Below, one piece after another: positions 50,297-58,936 of a DNA stretch of 64,000 nt (position 1 is the stretch's first letter; each line of letters starts with the position of its first letter). The notes under the pieces were generated by a model. That model had not been told where the DNA came from, searched no databases, and saw nothing but the letters and a program-made list of their open reading frames with translations. This stretch comes from an uncultured Lachnospiraceae bacterium (lineage in GTDB: Bacteria; Bacillota; Clostridia; Lachnospirales; Lachnospiraceae): NCBI GenBank assembly GCA_947632515.1, contig CANRPO010000002.1, positions 62,001 to 126,000 on the forward strand, read 5' to 3'. The translations under genes were made by a program, and so were the position numbers.

Positions 50297-51085
50297 ATGA
50301 GCAGTGTTCAGTTACTGGATAAGACGAGGAAGATCGGCAAGCTTCTGCACAACAACAACTCGGGCAAGGTTGTCTTCAACGACATCTGCAATGTGCTGAA
50401 AGAGATATTGGCCTCCAATGTGCTGGTCATCAGCAGGAAGGGGAAGGTGCTGGGGATCGGCGATATGTCCGAGGTGGAGTCGATCACGGAGCTGATCGTC
50501 GATCATGTGGGCGGTTTCATCGATCCGATGCTGAACGAGCGGCTCCTTGCGGTGCTTTCGACGAAGGAGAATGTCAATCTGGAGACGCTGGGCTTTGAGA
50601 ATATCGACACCAGAAAATTCCAGGCGGTCATCGCGCCCATCGAGATCTCCGGGGAGCGGCTTGGGACGCTCTTTATCTACAAGTGCGACGAGCAGTACGA
50701 CATCGACGACATCATCCTGTGCGAGTACGGCACCACCGTCGTCGGGCTGGAGATGCTGCGGGCGGTGAGCGAGGAGAACGCGGAGGAAAACCGCAAGATC
50801 GCCGTGGTGAAGTCGGCGATCAGCACGCTGTCCTACTCGGAGATGGAGGCGATCACCCACATTTTCGACGAGCTGGGTGGCATGGAAGGGATTCTGGTGG
50901 CCAGCAAGATCGCGGACAAGGTGGGGATCACCCGATCGGTCATCGTCAACGCGCTGCGCAAGTTTGAGAGCGCGGGAGTCATCGAATCCCGCTCCTCCGG
51001 CATGAAAGGCACTTACATTAAGGTGCTGAACGACGTCGTCTTTGAGGAAGTGGAGCGTCTGAAGGAGCAGCAGGGCAGATATTAG
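50297..51085 (+). CDS. codY: GTP-sensing global transcriptional regulator CodY
   Basis: 262 residues, standard length. The N-terminal GAF domain (about 1-155) binds branched-chain amino acids; the start SVQLLDKTRKIGKLLHNN is characteristic. The C-terminal winged helix-turn-helix reads ASKIADKVGITRSVIVNALRKFES, followed by GVIESRSSGMKGTYIKV. In the nutrient-rich state CodY represses amino-acid, motility and other genes. It has its own promoter with CodY-like boxes and its own terminator, and lies 212 bp before flgB. Confidence 0.96.
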   Translation: MSSVQLLDKTRKIGKLLHNNNSGKVVFNDICNVLKEILASNVLVISRKGKVLGIGDMSEVESITELIVDHVGGFIDPMLNERLLAVLSTKENVNLETLGFENIDTRKFQAVIAPIEISGERLGTLFIYKCDEQYDIDDIILCEYGTTVVGLEMLRAVSEENAEENRKIAVVKSAISTLSYSEMEAITHIFDELGGMEGILVASKIADKVGITRSVIVNALRKFESAGVIESRSSGMKGTYIKVLNDVVFEEVERLKEQQGRY

Positions 51086-51126
51086 GGCGCTGAAAACAGA
51101 ATATTATTGCAGGGATAGCATGATGT

Positions 51127-51170
51127 AAAAGGATTTACGCGGGGTTTCGGCTTGAAGTAGATCCTTTTTT
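51127..51170 (+). terminator. Intrinsic terminator after codY
   Basis: AAAAGGATTTAC (51127-51138) pairs with GTAGATCCTTTT (51157-51168) with one mismatch, in a T-rich context. Confidence 0.75.
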
Positions 51171-51226
51171 GATGGGAAATTTTTCACGACAATATATGGG
51201 AATTTGTGAAAATCAATCGAAAAACC

Positions 51227-51254
51227 TTGTAATTTTTGATAAATTATTTATAAT
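51227..51254 (+). promoter_or_regulatory. Promoter of the flagellar operon (upstream of flgB)
   Basis: TTGTAA at 51227-51232, 16-bp spacer, TATAAT at 51249-51254, 43 bp before flgB. A weak CodY-like 15-mer (11 of 15) lies upstream at 51200-51214. The perfect -10 box points to sigma-A. Confidence 0.65.
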
Positions 51255-51296
51255 GAAATAGGATTCTAGTATTTCCTAAAGTGGAGGTTTGTGCTT

Positions 51297-51695
51297 ATGA
51301 GTACGCTGGCAAATACCAATGTGTTCGACTATATCAATGTGCTGGACAAGGCGGCCGACGCGGCATGGCTGCGCAACGACGCCATTTCCAACAACATCGC
51401 CAACGCGGACACGCCGGGCTACAAACGGCAGGACGTAAATTTTGAGACGCAGCTTGCCAAGGCTTTGCATAGTTCCAGATACACGAGCGTGGACGCGAAG
51501 GTACATAATGTAAAACTGAACCGCTTAAACCCGATCACCTACACGGACTACTCGGGATTTTCCTACAGGATCGACGGCAACAACGTAGATCCCGACACGG
51601 AGGGCGTGTACCTTGCCAAGAACCAGATCGTATATCAGGGTCTGGAGGGCGCCATCAATCAGGAATTTAAGAATATTCAGACCGTTCTGAAATAA
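51297..51695 (+). CDS. flgB: Flagellar basal-body rod protein FlgB
   Basis: 132 residues from ATG 51297, 9 bp after GGAGG (the GTG at 51291 is too close). Proximal rod subunit. The N-terminal rod motif NNIANADTPGYKRQDV and the C-terminal VYQGLEGAINQEFKNIQTVLK give the usual alpha-helical ends. First gene of the operon; FlgC follows. Confidence 0.94.
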   Translation: MSTLANTNVFDYINVLDKAADAAWLRNDAISNNIANADTPGYKRQDVNFETQLAKALHSSRYTSVDAKVHNVKLNRLNPITYTDYSGFSYRIDGNNVDPDTEGVYLAKNQIVYQGLEGAINQEFKNIQTVLK

Positions 51696-51708
51696 AGGAG
51701 ATTGACTT

Positions 51709-52158
51709 ATGGGAATGTTTACAGCTTTTGACATCAATGCGACCGGTATGACCGCAGAGCGTTTCCGCATGGATATTATCGCGCAGAATGTTGCGAACGC
51801 GGAGACGACGCGCACCGAGGACGGCACGCCGTACCGCAGGAAGGTGGTCGTATTTGAGGAGAAGAACTCGCAGACTCCCTTTCATCAGGTGCTCATGAAG
51901 GAGCGCGACCGCTACTCGGGCAATGGCGTGAAGGTGACAGGCGTGTATGAAGACGAGTGGACGGAGGGCAACATGGTGTATGACCCCTCCCATCCGGACG
52001 CTGACGAGAATGGCTATGTGACGTACCCGAATGTCAACATTGTCACGGAGATGACGAACCTGATCGACGCCAGCCGCGCCTATCAGGCGAACGCCACCGC
52101 GCTGGACGCGAGCAAGAATATCGCGACCACAGGGCTTGCCATACTCAACAGCAATTAA
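51709..52158 (+). CDS. flgC: Flagellar basal-body rod protein FlgC
   Basis: 149 residues. Proximal rod subunit with ITGMTAERFRMDIIAQN-like start (NATGMTAERFRMDIIAQNVANAE), the conserved middle YPNVNIVTEMTNLIDASRAYQANATAL and the end ASKNIATTGLAILN. AAGGAGA before the ATG. Spaced 13 bp after flgB. Confidence 0.95.
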   Translation: MGMFTAFDINATGMTAERFRMDIIAQNVANAETTRTEDGTPYRRKVVVFEEKNSQTPFHQVLMKERDRYSGNGVKVTGVYEDEWTEGNMVYDPSHPDADENGYVTYPNVNIVTEMTNLIDASRAYQANATALDASKNIATTGLAILNSN

Positions 52159-52218
52159 GCGCCGGCGTAGGGACGGAGCGGTCAGGGCTTAAGATACTTT
52201 GTGTTTGGAGGGAGAATC

Positions 52219-52545
52219 ATGGCTTTAGATATCACAGAGCTTTATAATGTGTCCTCGAATGCCATAAAGGAGGCGGCGAAGACGGCGCCTACCAACAGGC
52301 TCGATACATATGCGGACAAGGACTTTGACAATCTGCTGCACACGGCCATCGACAATCTGCAGACGACGAACAATTATCTGTCGGACGCGGAGAACGAGGA
52401 GATCAAGTGGTCGCTCGGCGAGACGGAGAACACGCACGATCTGAGCATCGCTCTCCAGAAAGCCTCCGTCGCGTTGCAGTACACGGTTGCGATCAGGGAC
52501 AGGCTCTTAGACGCCTACAGGGAGCTCATTCAGATGCAGATCTGA
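52219..52545 (+). CDS. fliE: Flagellar hook-basal body protein FliE
   Basis: 108 residues from ATG 52219 (GGAGGG upstream; the GTG at 52201 is dropped). FliE links the MS-ring to the rod. Small helical protein with FDNLLHTAIDNLQTTNNYL and the conserved end HDLSIALQKASVALQYTVAIRDRLLDAYREL. Length normal. Confidence 0.94.
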   Translation: MALDITELYNVSSNAIKEAAKTAPTNRLDTYADKDFDNLLHTAIDNLQTTNNYLSDAENEEIKWSLGETENTHDLSIALQKASVALQYTVAIRDRLLDAYRELIQMQI

Positions 52546-52598
52546 TCTGTGCGGGCGAAGTATGCGATGCGAGGGAATCTGAAGGAGAGTAAGTAACT

Positions 52599-54206
52599 GT
52601 GGAGAGATTGATAGAGAGATTAAGGGAATTATTTAATCGGATATTGGAGTGGTGGAACCGTTTCACGGCGAAACAGAAGACGCTGATCGTGGGCGGGGCG
52701 GCGGTAGTGATCCTCGCTATCGTCATCATCGTCTCCAGGCTCACGCAGCCACAGTATGTTTTGCTCAGGGAGTGCGAGTCTACGGCGGAGGCTGCAGAGG
52801 TGCGGGATCTGCTCGACGGGGAGGAGATGCACTATGTGATCTCGGATGACGGACTGGTCATTCAGGTCCTTCGGGAGGAGCTGTCCGACGCGAATCTGCT
52901 GCTCGGCGCGAACAATATCCAGGCTGCGGAATACGGGATCGACAACGTGACGGACGGCGGCTTTTCCACGACGGAGTCGGATAAGCAGAAGAAGTATGTC
53001 GTGTATCTGGAGGATAAGCTCGAGCGCGACATCATGAAGTTCGAGGCGGTCAAGAGCGCCTATGTGAGCCTGAACAAGCCGACGGACAACGGCACGCTGA
53101 TAGCGGAGGAGCAGGAGGCTGCGGCTTGGGTGCTCCTCGAGCTGAAGGACGAGTTCAGCTCAGAGAGCGCGGCATCGCTGGCGCGCTCTGTTGCGACGGC
53201 GATGGGCAACGAGACGACGGACAGCATCGTCATCATGGATACCGAGGGCAATATGCTCTTTACGGGGGACGACAACTACACCGTCTCCGGCACTGCGAAC
53301 GCCCAGCTCTCCGTGAAGGCGGAGGCCGAGAAACAGGTGATCGGCGAGGTGCGCAGGGTGCTGCTCGGCACCAAAGAATTTGACAATGTGGAAGTGGCGA
53401 CCAACCTTGTGTTGGATTTTTCCAGTTCCGAGAGGACGACGCACAGTTACACGCCTGCGGACGGACAGACTCAGGGTGTACTGGCGCATGAGGATACCTA
53501 CAACTCGGAGAACGAGAGCGGCGTGGGCGGCGTCCCCGGCACGGACTCCAACGACGACGACACGACGTATGTGCTGGAGGACAACGGCAATTCCTCCTCC
53601 ACCGTCTCCGAGGAATCGAGAGATTATCTGCCAAACGAGGAGATCACGACGACCACGACTCCCGCGGGGCTGATCGACTACGGCCAGTCCTCGCTGACGG
53701 CGGCTCTGATCAAGTACAACGTGGTGCGCGAGGAAGACGCGCGGACCCAGGGACTTCTGGAGGGCGTCACGTGGGACGAGTACAAGCTGGCGAACCAGGA
53801 GCGCACGCGTCTCGATGTGGACGAGGAGTTCTACACTGCCGTGGCCAATGCGACAGGCATCTCCACCGGCAGCATCTCTCTTGTGGCGTACAGCGAGAAT
53901 ATCTTCTTCGACGAGGAAGGCTCGGGCATCACGGCGACGGATATTTTGCAGATCGTCCTGATCATCGTGATCCTGGCGCTCCTTGCTTTTGTGGTGCTTA
54001 GGAGTATGCGGGGCGAGAAACACGAGGAGGAAGAGGAAGAACTCACCGTGGAATCCTTGCTGCAGTCCATGCCTGACGCGCAGGTGGAGCAGATCTCTCT
54101 GGAGAATGAATCCGAAGAGCGCAAGATGATCGATAAATTCGTGGAAGAAAATCCGGAGGCGGCGGCGAATCTGCTGCGCAACTGGCTGAACGAAGAGTGG
54201 GGGTAG
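52599..54206 (+). CDS. fliF: Flagellar MS-ring protein FliF
   Basis: 535 residues with a GTG start (AAGGAGAG about 11 bp before). Two membrane helices (near residues 28-48, LIVGGAAVVILAIVIIV, and 445-465, ILQIVLIIVILALLAFVVL) bracket the ring-building YscJ/FliF domains (YVLLRECESTAEAAEVRDLL; EVATNLVLDFSSSERTTHSY). The acidic C-terminal tail (EEEEELTVESLLQSMP...AANLLRNWLNEEWG) is the FliG-binding peptide. Four bases separate it from fliG. Confidence 0.95.
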   Translation: MERLIERLRELFNRILEWWNRFTAKQKTLIVGGAAVVILAIVIIVSRLTQPQYVLLRECESTAEAAEVRDLLDGEEMHYVISDDGLVIQVLREELSDANLLLGANNIQAAEYGIDNVTDGGFSTTESDKQKKYVVYLEDKLERDIMKFEAVKSAYVSLNKPTDNGTLIAEEQEAAAWVLLELKDEFSSESAASLARSVATAMGNETTDSIVIMDTEGNMLFTGDDNYTVSGTANAQLSVKAEAEKQVIGEVRRVLLGTKEFDNVEVATNLVLDFSSSERTTHSYTPADGQTQGVLAHEDTYNSENESGVGGVPGTDSNDDDTTYVLEDNGNSSSTVSEESRDYLPNEEITTTTTPAGLIDYGQSSLTAALIKYNVVREEDARTQGLLEGVTWDEYKLANQERTRLDVDEEFYTAVANATGISTGSISLVAYSENIFFDEEGSGITATDILQIVLIIVILALLAFVVLRSMRGEKHEEEEEELTVESLLQSMPDAQVEQISLENESEERKMIDKFVEENPEAAANLLRNWLNEEWG

Positions 54207-54209
54207 GAT

Positions 54210-55226
54210 ATGGCTAAGTCGGAAGAAAAGCTGACCGGAGGACTTCAGAAAGCGGCGGTTCTAATGATTGCTCTCGGACCGGAAAAGTCGGCGGCGATTT
54301 TCAAACATCTCAAAGAGGACGAGATCGAGGAGCTTACCCTGGAGATCGCCAATACCAGAAATATCACGCCGCAGATGAAGGACGAAGTGATAAGCGAATT
54401 CTATCAGATCTGTCTGGCGCAGCAGTATATCGCCGAGGGCGGTATCGGTTACGCGAAGGAACTTTTGGAGAAGTCCTTCGGCTCGGAGAAGGCTGCGGAC
54501 GTGATCGGCAAGCTGACGGCGTCCCTGCAGGTCAAGCCTTTCGAGTTTGTCAGGAAGACGGATGCAACGCAGCTGCTCAACTTTATACAGGACGAGCATC
54601 CGCAGACCATCGCCCTTATATTGTCATATCTGTCGCCCGCACAGGCGGCTCTCATCATTTCGGCTCTTCCGCCGGACAGACAGGCGGACGTGGCGAAACG
54701 TATCGCCGTCATGGACAGAACGAGTCCGGATGTTATCAAGGAAGTGGAAAAAGTGCTGGAATCCAAGCTGGCCTCTCTGGTGAACCAGGATTACACGATC
54801 ATCGGCGGCGTGGACGCTGTCGTAGAGATCTTGAACACGGTGGACCGGGGCACAGAGAAACATATCATGGAGACATTGGAGATCGAAGAGCCGGAGCTGG
54901 CGGACGAGATCAGAAAGAAGATGTTCGTGTTCGAGGATATTTTGCTCTTGGACGACAGGGCGATCCAGCGTGTGCTGCGTGATGTGGACAACGGCGATCT
55001 GGCGATCGCGCTGAAGGGTTCCAACGAGGAAGTGCAGAACGCGATCTTCAACAACCTGTCCAAGCGACTTGGCGTCATGATCAAGGAAGATATGGAGTTC
55101 ATGGGGCCTGTGCGTATGAAAGACGTGGAGGAGGCGCAGCAGAAGATCGTAAATATCATCAGGAAACTGGAAGATTCTGCAGAGATCGTTATCTCCAGAG
55201 GCGGAGGTGACGAGATCATTGTTTAG
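54210..55226 (+). CDS. fliG: Flagellar motor switch protein FliG
   Basis: 338 residues, standard length. FliG transmits torque from stators to the MS-ring. N-domain KAAVLMIALGPEKSAAIFKHL, middle domain FVRKTDATQLLNFIQDEHPQTIAL with the EHPQ motif, C-domain FVFEDILLLDDRAIQRVLRDVDNGDLAIALKG carrying the charged residues that face the stator. The end overlaps the start of fliH. Confidence 0.96.
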   Translation: MAKSEEKLTGGLQKAAVLMIALGPEKSAAIFKHLKEDEIEELTLEIANTRNITPQMKDEVISEFYQICLAQQYIAEGGIGYAKELLEKSFGSEKAADVIGKLTASLQVKPFEFVRKTDATQLLNFIQDEHPQTIALILSYLSPAQAALIISALPPDRQADVAKRIAVMDRTSPDVIKEVEKVLESKLASLVNQDYTIIGGVDAVVEILNTVDRGTEKHIMETLEIEEPELADEIRKKMFVFEDILLLDDRAIQRVLRDVDNGDLAIALKGSNEEVQNAIFNNLSKRLGVMIKEDMEFMGPVRMKDVEEAQQKIVNIIRKLEDSAEIVISRGGGDEIIV

Positions 55227-56109
55227 AAATTTGTATAAGTCGTACTGGGTCGAAGTGACCGACGACGAGAAACGAGTGATCGACAGCAATGAGATATTGG
55301 AACAGCGCATCGAGGAGCTTGAGACGCGCAGGCAGCATCGGCTGAACACACCGCTGGGATTCGGGGATCAAGAGGAGACGGAGGAAGGCGATCCGGAATT
55401 TGTGGATGGCCTCGGCGGTGAGCAGATAGACGCGCTGCTTGCGGACAACGCGGAGGGCGGCATCATCAAGGGGGAAACGGCGGAACAGGGGCCGGATCCG
55501 GAGGAGATCGAGGCGCAGGCGCAGGCGATGATCGCGGACGCGCAGGCACAGATCGACGAGATGATGCAGAGTGCGCGCCGCGACATCGAGGAGGAGCGCC
55601 GCAGGACGCTCGAGGATGCGAACAAACACGGCTACGACGAGGGCTACAAGAGAGGCTACGCCGAGGCGGACGAGATGAAACGCGAGCTGTCGGCGGAGAA
55701 ACAGAGGCTCTACGAAGAGTACGACCACATGGTGGAGTATCTGGAGCCGCAGTTCATCGATACGATCACGGAGATTTACAGCCATATCTTTGGCATTGAA
55801 CTGAGCGACAAGAGAGATATTCTGGTGCATTTGATCGATTCCACCCTGCGGCGGGTGGAGAGCAGCAAAACCTTTATCGTTCATGTGTCGAAGGAGGATT
55901 ATCCCTTCGTCAACATGCATAAACAGGAACTTGTGGAGGGAGCCACAGCCGGCAAGGGCACGGTGGAGATCATCGAGGACATAGCGCTTTTACAGGGGGC
56001 GTGTCTGATCGAGACGGACGGCGGTATTTTTGACTGCGGCGTGGACACGCAGCTGCAGGAACTGACTAACAGATTACGGGTGTTATCATTTGAAAAAACC
56101 GGTTATTGA
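55219..56109 (+). CDS. fliH: Flagellar assembly protein FliH
   Basis: 296 residues if translation begins at the TTG at 55219, 8 bp after a perfect GGAGGTGA; a GTG at 55207 lies in that ribosome binding site itself, so I prefer the TTG. Starts (M)FRNLYKSYWVEVTDDEKRVI. A long Glu/Gln/Ala-rich coiled coil (about 95-170, with QAQAMIADAQAQIDEMMQS) and a globular C-terminal domain (LVHLIDSTLRRVESSKTFIVHVSKEDYPFV) are typical. FliH holds the export ATPase FliI in check. Overlaps fliG by 8 nt and fliI by 20 nt. Confidence 0.9.
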   Translation: MFRNLYKSYWVEVTDDEKRVIDSNEILEQRIEELETRRQHRLNTPLGFGDQEETEEGDPEFVDGLGGEQIDALLADNAEGGIIKGETAEQGPDPEEIEAQAQAMIADAQAQIDEMMQSARRDIEEERRRTLEDANKHGYDEGYKRGYAEADEMKRELSAEKQRLYEEYDHMVEYLEPQFIDTITEIYSHIFGIELSDKRDILVHLIDSTLRRVESSKTFIVHVSKEDYPFVNMHKQELVEGATAGKGTVEIIEDIALLQGACLIETDGGIFDCGVDTQLQELTNRLRVLSFEKTGY

Positions 56110-57403
56110 TTTTTATAAATACAGCAAAATAGCGGATGATACCTTTTTCAAGAGAAAAGGGCGGGTGGAGAACGTGGTGGGCCTGACGATCGAGTCCGCC
56201 GGGCCGGAGTCAAGGCTGGGCGATCTGTGCAGGATCTATCCCGCCGACGAGGCATACGATCCCATCATGGCGGAAGTGGTCGGTTTCAAGGACCGCAAAA
56301 CGATCCTTATGCCCTGCGACAAGACGGACGGGATCGGGCTGGGCTGTATCGTGGAGAATACGGGCGAGCCGCTGACGGTGCCTGTCAGCGAGGATCTGCT
56401 GGGCAAAGTGCTGGACGGTCTGGGAAGGATCGACGGCGAGTACATACCGGGGACGCCCTACAGCGTGGAGGCGCCGCCGCCGGACGCCATGAGCCGGAAG
56501 ATCATCGACGAGGTGCTGCCCCTTGGCGTCAAAGCTGTGGATGGGCTGATGACTGTCGGCAAAGGACAGCGCATCGGCATTTTTGCGGGCTCCGGCGTGG
56601 GGAAATCCACCTTGATGGGAATGTTTGCGCGCAACACCAAGGCTGACATCAACGTAATCGCCCTGATCGGCGAGCGGGGCAGAGAAGTGCGTGAATTTAT
56701 AGAGAGAGACTTGGGCGAGGAGGGCATGAAACGCTCCGTGGTGGTCGTGGCCACCTCGGACAAGGCGGCGCTCGAGAGAAATAAGGCGGCGAAAACCGCT
56801 ACCGCGATCGCGGAGTATTTCAGGGACCAGGGCAAGGACGTGCTGCTCATGATGGACTCCCTGACGCGTTTTTCCATGGCGCAGCGGGAGATCGGGCTGG
56901 CCAGCGGGGAACCGCCGGTGTCCAGAGGGTATCCGCCCAGCGTATACTCGGAGATGCCGAAACTGTTGGAGCGGGCGGGCTGCGCCGCGGTCGGTTCGAT
57001 CACGGGGCTGTACACGGTGCTGGTGGACGGCGACGACATGAACGAGCCCATCACCGATACCGCCAGAAGTATTCTGGACGGTCATATCATGTTAAACCGC
57101 CGTCTGGCGCATCAGAATCACTATCCGGCCATCGACGTGCTGCAGAGTATTTCAAGGTGCATGTCCCAGATCGTGGGCAAAGAGCACAAACAGCTGGCAG
57201 GTCAGCTCAAGAACGTGCTCGCCACTTATAGCGACGCGGAAGACTTGATCAATATAGGCGCATACAAGAGCGGCAGCAATCAGAAGATCGACTATGCCAT
57301 CGCCAAGATCGACGCGGTGAATGAGTTCCTTCTACAGGATGTGAATGAGAAGTTCGATTACGAACAGGCGGTAGACATGCTCAGAACGCTTTTTGCGGAC
57401 TAA
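56090..57403 (+). CDS. fliI: Flagellum-specific export ATPase FliI
   Basis: 437 residues with a TTG start inside the fliH end. Energises export of flagellar substrates. Walker A GSGVGKST at 167-174 (Lys172) in RIGIFAGSGVGKSTLMGMF, Walker B in DVLLMMDSLTRF, and the family signature PPSVYSEMPKLLERAG. N-terminal beta-barrel and C-terminal helical domain present, length standard. Confidence 0.95.
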   Translation: MKKPVIDFYKYSKIADDTFFKRKGRVENVVGLTIESAGPESRLGDLCRIYPADEAYDPIMAEVVGFKDRKTILMPCDKTDGIGLGCIVENTGEPLTVPVSEDLLGKVLDGLGRIDGEYIPGTPYSVEAPPPDAMSRKIIDEVLPLGVKAVDGLMTVGKGQRIGIFAGSGVGKSTLMGMFARNTKADINVIALIGERGREVREFIERDLGEEGMKRSVVVVATSDKAALERNKAAKTATAIAEYFRDQGKDVLLMMDSLTRFSMAQREIGLASGEPPVSRGYPPSVYSEMPKLLERAGCAAVGSITGLYTVLVDGDDMNEPITDTARSILDGHIMLNRRLAHQNHYPAIDVLQSISRCMSQIVGKEHKQLAGQLKNVLATYSDAEDLINIGAYKSGSNQKIDYAIAKIDAVNEFLLQDVNEKFDYEQAVDMLRTLFAD

Positions 57404-57416
57404 GGGGTGAACGGTC

Positions 57417-57869
57417 ATGGCGAAGTTTGCCTACAGAATGCAGAGCCTTTTAAATATTCAATACCAGCTTGAGAATCAGGCGAAGATGGAACTCGGCAGA
57501 GCGCAGATGCAGCTGCTTACGGAGGAAGAGAAGAGGGACGGCCTGATCGCCAGAAAAGAGGCGTACCTGGAGGAAGGCAGGCGGATGCGAAACGACGCGG
57601 TGCATGTGGACGAGCTGCGGGACAACAGAAACGCCATGCTGATCATGGACGAGATGATCGAGGCGCAGAAGGCGCAGGTCGCCCGCGCTGAGGAAGTCGT
57701 GGAGGAGGCCAGACGGAAACTTACGGAAGTCATGCAGGAGCGCAAGATGCATGAAAAACTCAAGGAAAAAGCTTTCGAGCAGTTCAGGCGCGAGGAGCTT
57801 GCCGCCGAGGGCAAGGCGGTGGACGAACTGACCAGCTATGTGTATGGCCAGCGCGGAAAAGAGGAATAG
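57417..57869 (+). CDS. fliJ: Flagellar export chaperone FliJ
   Basis: 150 residues, nearly all two-stranded coiled coil (KFAYRMQSLLNIQYQLENQAKMEL...EEVVEEARRKLTEVMQERK). FliJ is the central stalk of the FliH-FliI ATPase and shuttles chaperones. Position after fliI and size fit. AAGGGGTGA overlaps the fliI stop. Confidence 0.9.
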   Translation: MAKFAYRMQSLLNIQYQLENQAKMELGRAQMQLLTEEEKRDGLIARKEAYLEEGRRMRNDAVHVDELRDNRNAMLIMDEMIEAQKAQVARAEEVVEEARRKLTEVMQERKMHEKLKEKAFEQFRREELAAEGKAVDELTSYVYGQRGKEE

Positions 57870-57871
57870 AG

Positions 57872-58747
57872 ATGGCTGATGATGTAATGAACGCTGCGGC
57901 GGACACGCAGGCGGAGAAGAAGAGATTAAAGGAAGAGCGCAAGAAGATCAAGGACCAGCAGAAGGCGCAGCGCAAGGAGGCAAAGCAGCGCGCCAAGGAG
58001 ATCTCCAAGCAGGAGGCGCAGCTTTCCGAGGACGAGGAGGCGGGCGGCGTCTCCGTCGTTTTAGTAACAGTTGTTATCGTCATTATCTGGCTGGCCATCC
58101 TGTGTCTTTTGATCAAGCTGGACGTGGGCGGTTTCGGGTCCGGTGTGCTGGCGCCCGTCCTGAAGGACGTGCCGGTCATCAATAAGATCCTGCCGTCGGA
58201 TTCCGTAGTCACCACGGAGGACGAGGAGGCTTACGGCGGCTACACGAGCCTGCGCGAGGCGGTGGACTACATCACCGAGCTGGAGCTGGAGCTGGAGATC
58301 GCCCAGAATGAGAGCAACACGGATACCGAGGAGCTGGAGGAGCTGCGCGCCGAGATCGAGAGGCTGCAGACCTTCGAGGACGCGCAGATAGAGTTCGAGC
58401 GCATCAAGACGGAGTTCTACGAGGAAGTCGTCTACGCCGAGAACGGGCCGGGGCCGGAAGAATATCAGAAGTATTACGAGTCCATGGACCCCGCCACCGC
58501 CGAATATCTGTACAAACAGGTGGTGGAGCAGGTGGAGGCGGACAAGGAGATCCAGGACTACGCGCAGGCGTACTCCGAGATGAAGCCGGCGCAGGCCGCG
58601 TCGATCTTTGAGTCCATGACGGACGATCTCGATCTGGCGGCGAAGATTCTCTATGAGATGAGCGCGGAGGATCGCGGCGCGATATTGGGCGCCATGGATC
58701 CCGAGATCGCGGCCAGACTCACGAAGATCATGGACCCCGATTCATAG
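57872..58747 (+). CDS. MotE-like coiled-coil membrane protein
   Basis: 291 residues beginning 2 nt after fliJ. A Lys/Glu-rich cytosolic start (EKKRLKEERKKIKDQQKAQRK), one membrane helix near residues 64-86 (VVLVTVVIVIIWLAILCLLI), an external coiled coil (LELELEIAQNESNTDTEELEELRAEIERL) and a C-terminal MgtE_N/MotE-like helical domain (YESMDPATAEYLYKQV, MKPAQAASIFESMTDDLDLAAKILYEMS). This layout occurs after fliJ in many Firmicutes and is thought to help the stator protein MotB; here that role is inferred from family and place. Confidence 0.78.
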   Translation: MADDVMNAAADTQAEKKRLKEERKKIKDQQKAQRKEAKQRAKEISKQEAQLSEDEEAGGVSVVLVTVVIVIIWLAILCLLIKLDVGGFGSGVLAPVLKDVPVINKILPSDSVVTTEDEEAYGGYTSLREAVDYITELELELEIAQNESNTDTEELEELRAEIERLQTFEDAQIEFERIKTEFYEEVVYAENGPGPEEYQKYYESMDPATAEYLYKQVVEQVEADKEIQDYAQAYSEMKPAQAASIFESMTDDLDLAAKILYEMSAEDRGAILGAMDPEIAARLTKIMDPDS

Positions 58748-58803
58748 GAAAAATTACATGTGATATTTTTGGTTATCCTGAAAAATTTCCCGCAGGCATT
58801 GTT

Positions 58804-58829
58804 TAGAAAAGACGGGACGGAGCCGATAT
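58804..58829 (+). promoter_or_regulatory. SigD/sigma-28-like internal promoter before fliK
   Basis: GCCGATAT at 58822-58829 is an exact sigma-D -10 element; TAGA at 58804-58807 lies 14 bp upstream, one base off TAAA-N15. It stands in the 189-bp gap between the MotE-like gene and fliK. Small hairpins (TGCC-gtaa-GGCA) follow in the leader. Confidence 0.55.
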
Positions 58830-58936
58830 AATATATGATATAGAGCGACGGCACGGATGCTTAGCATTCCGGCCGCGCCTATAGATAGATGCCGTAAGGC
58901 ACAGAACCTTGAAAACTTAAGAAAGGAGGACAGAGT

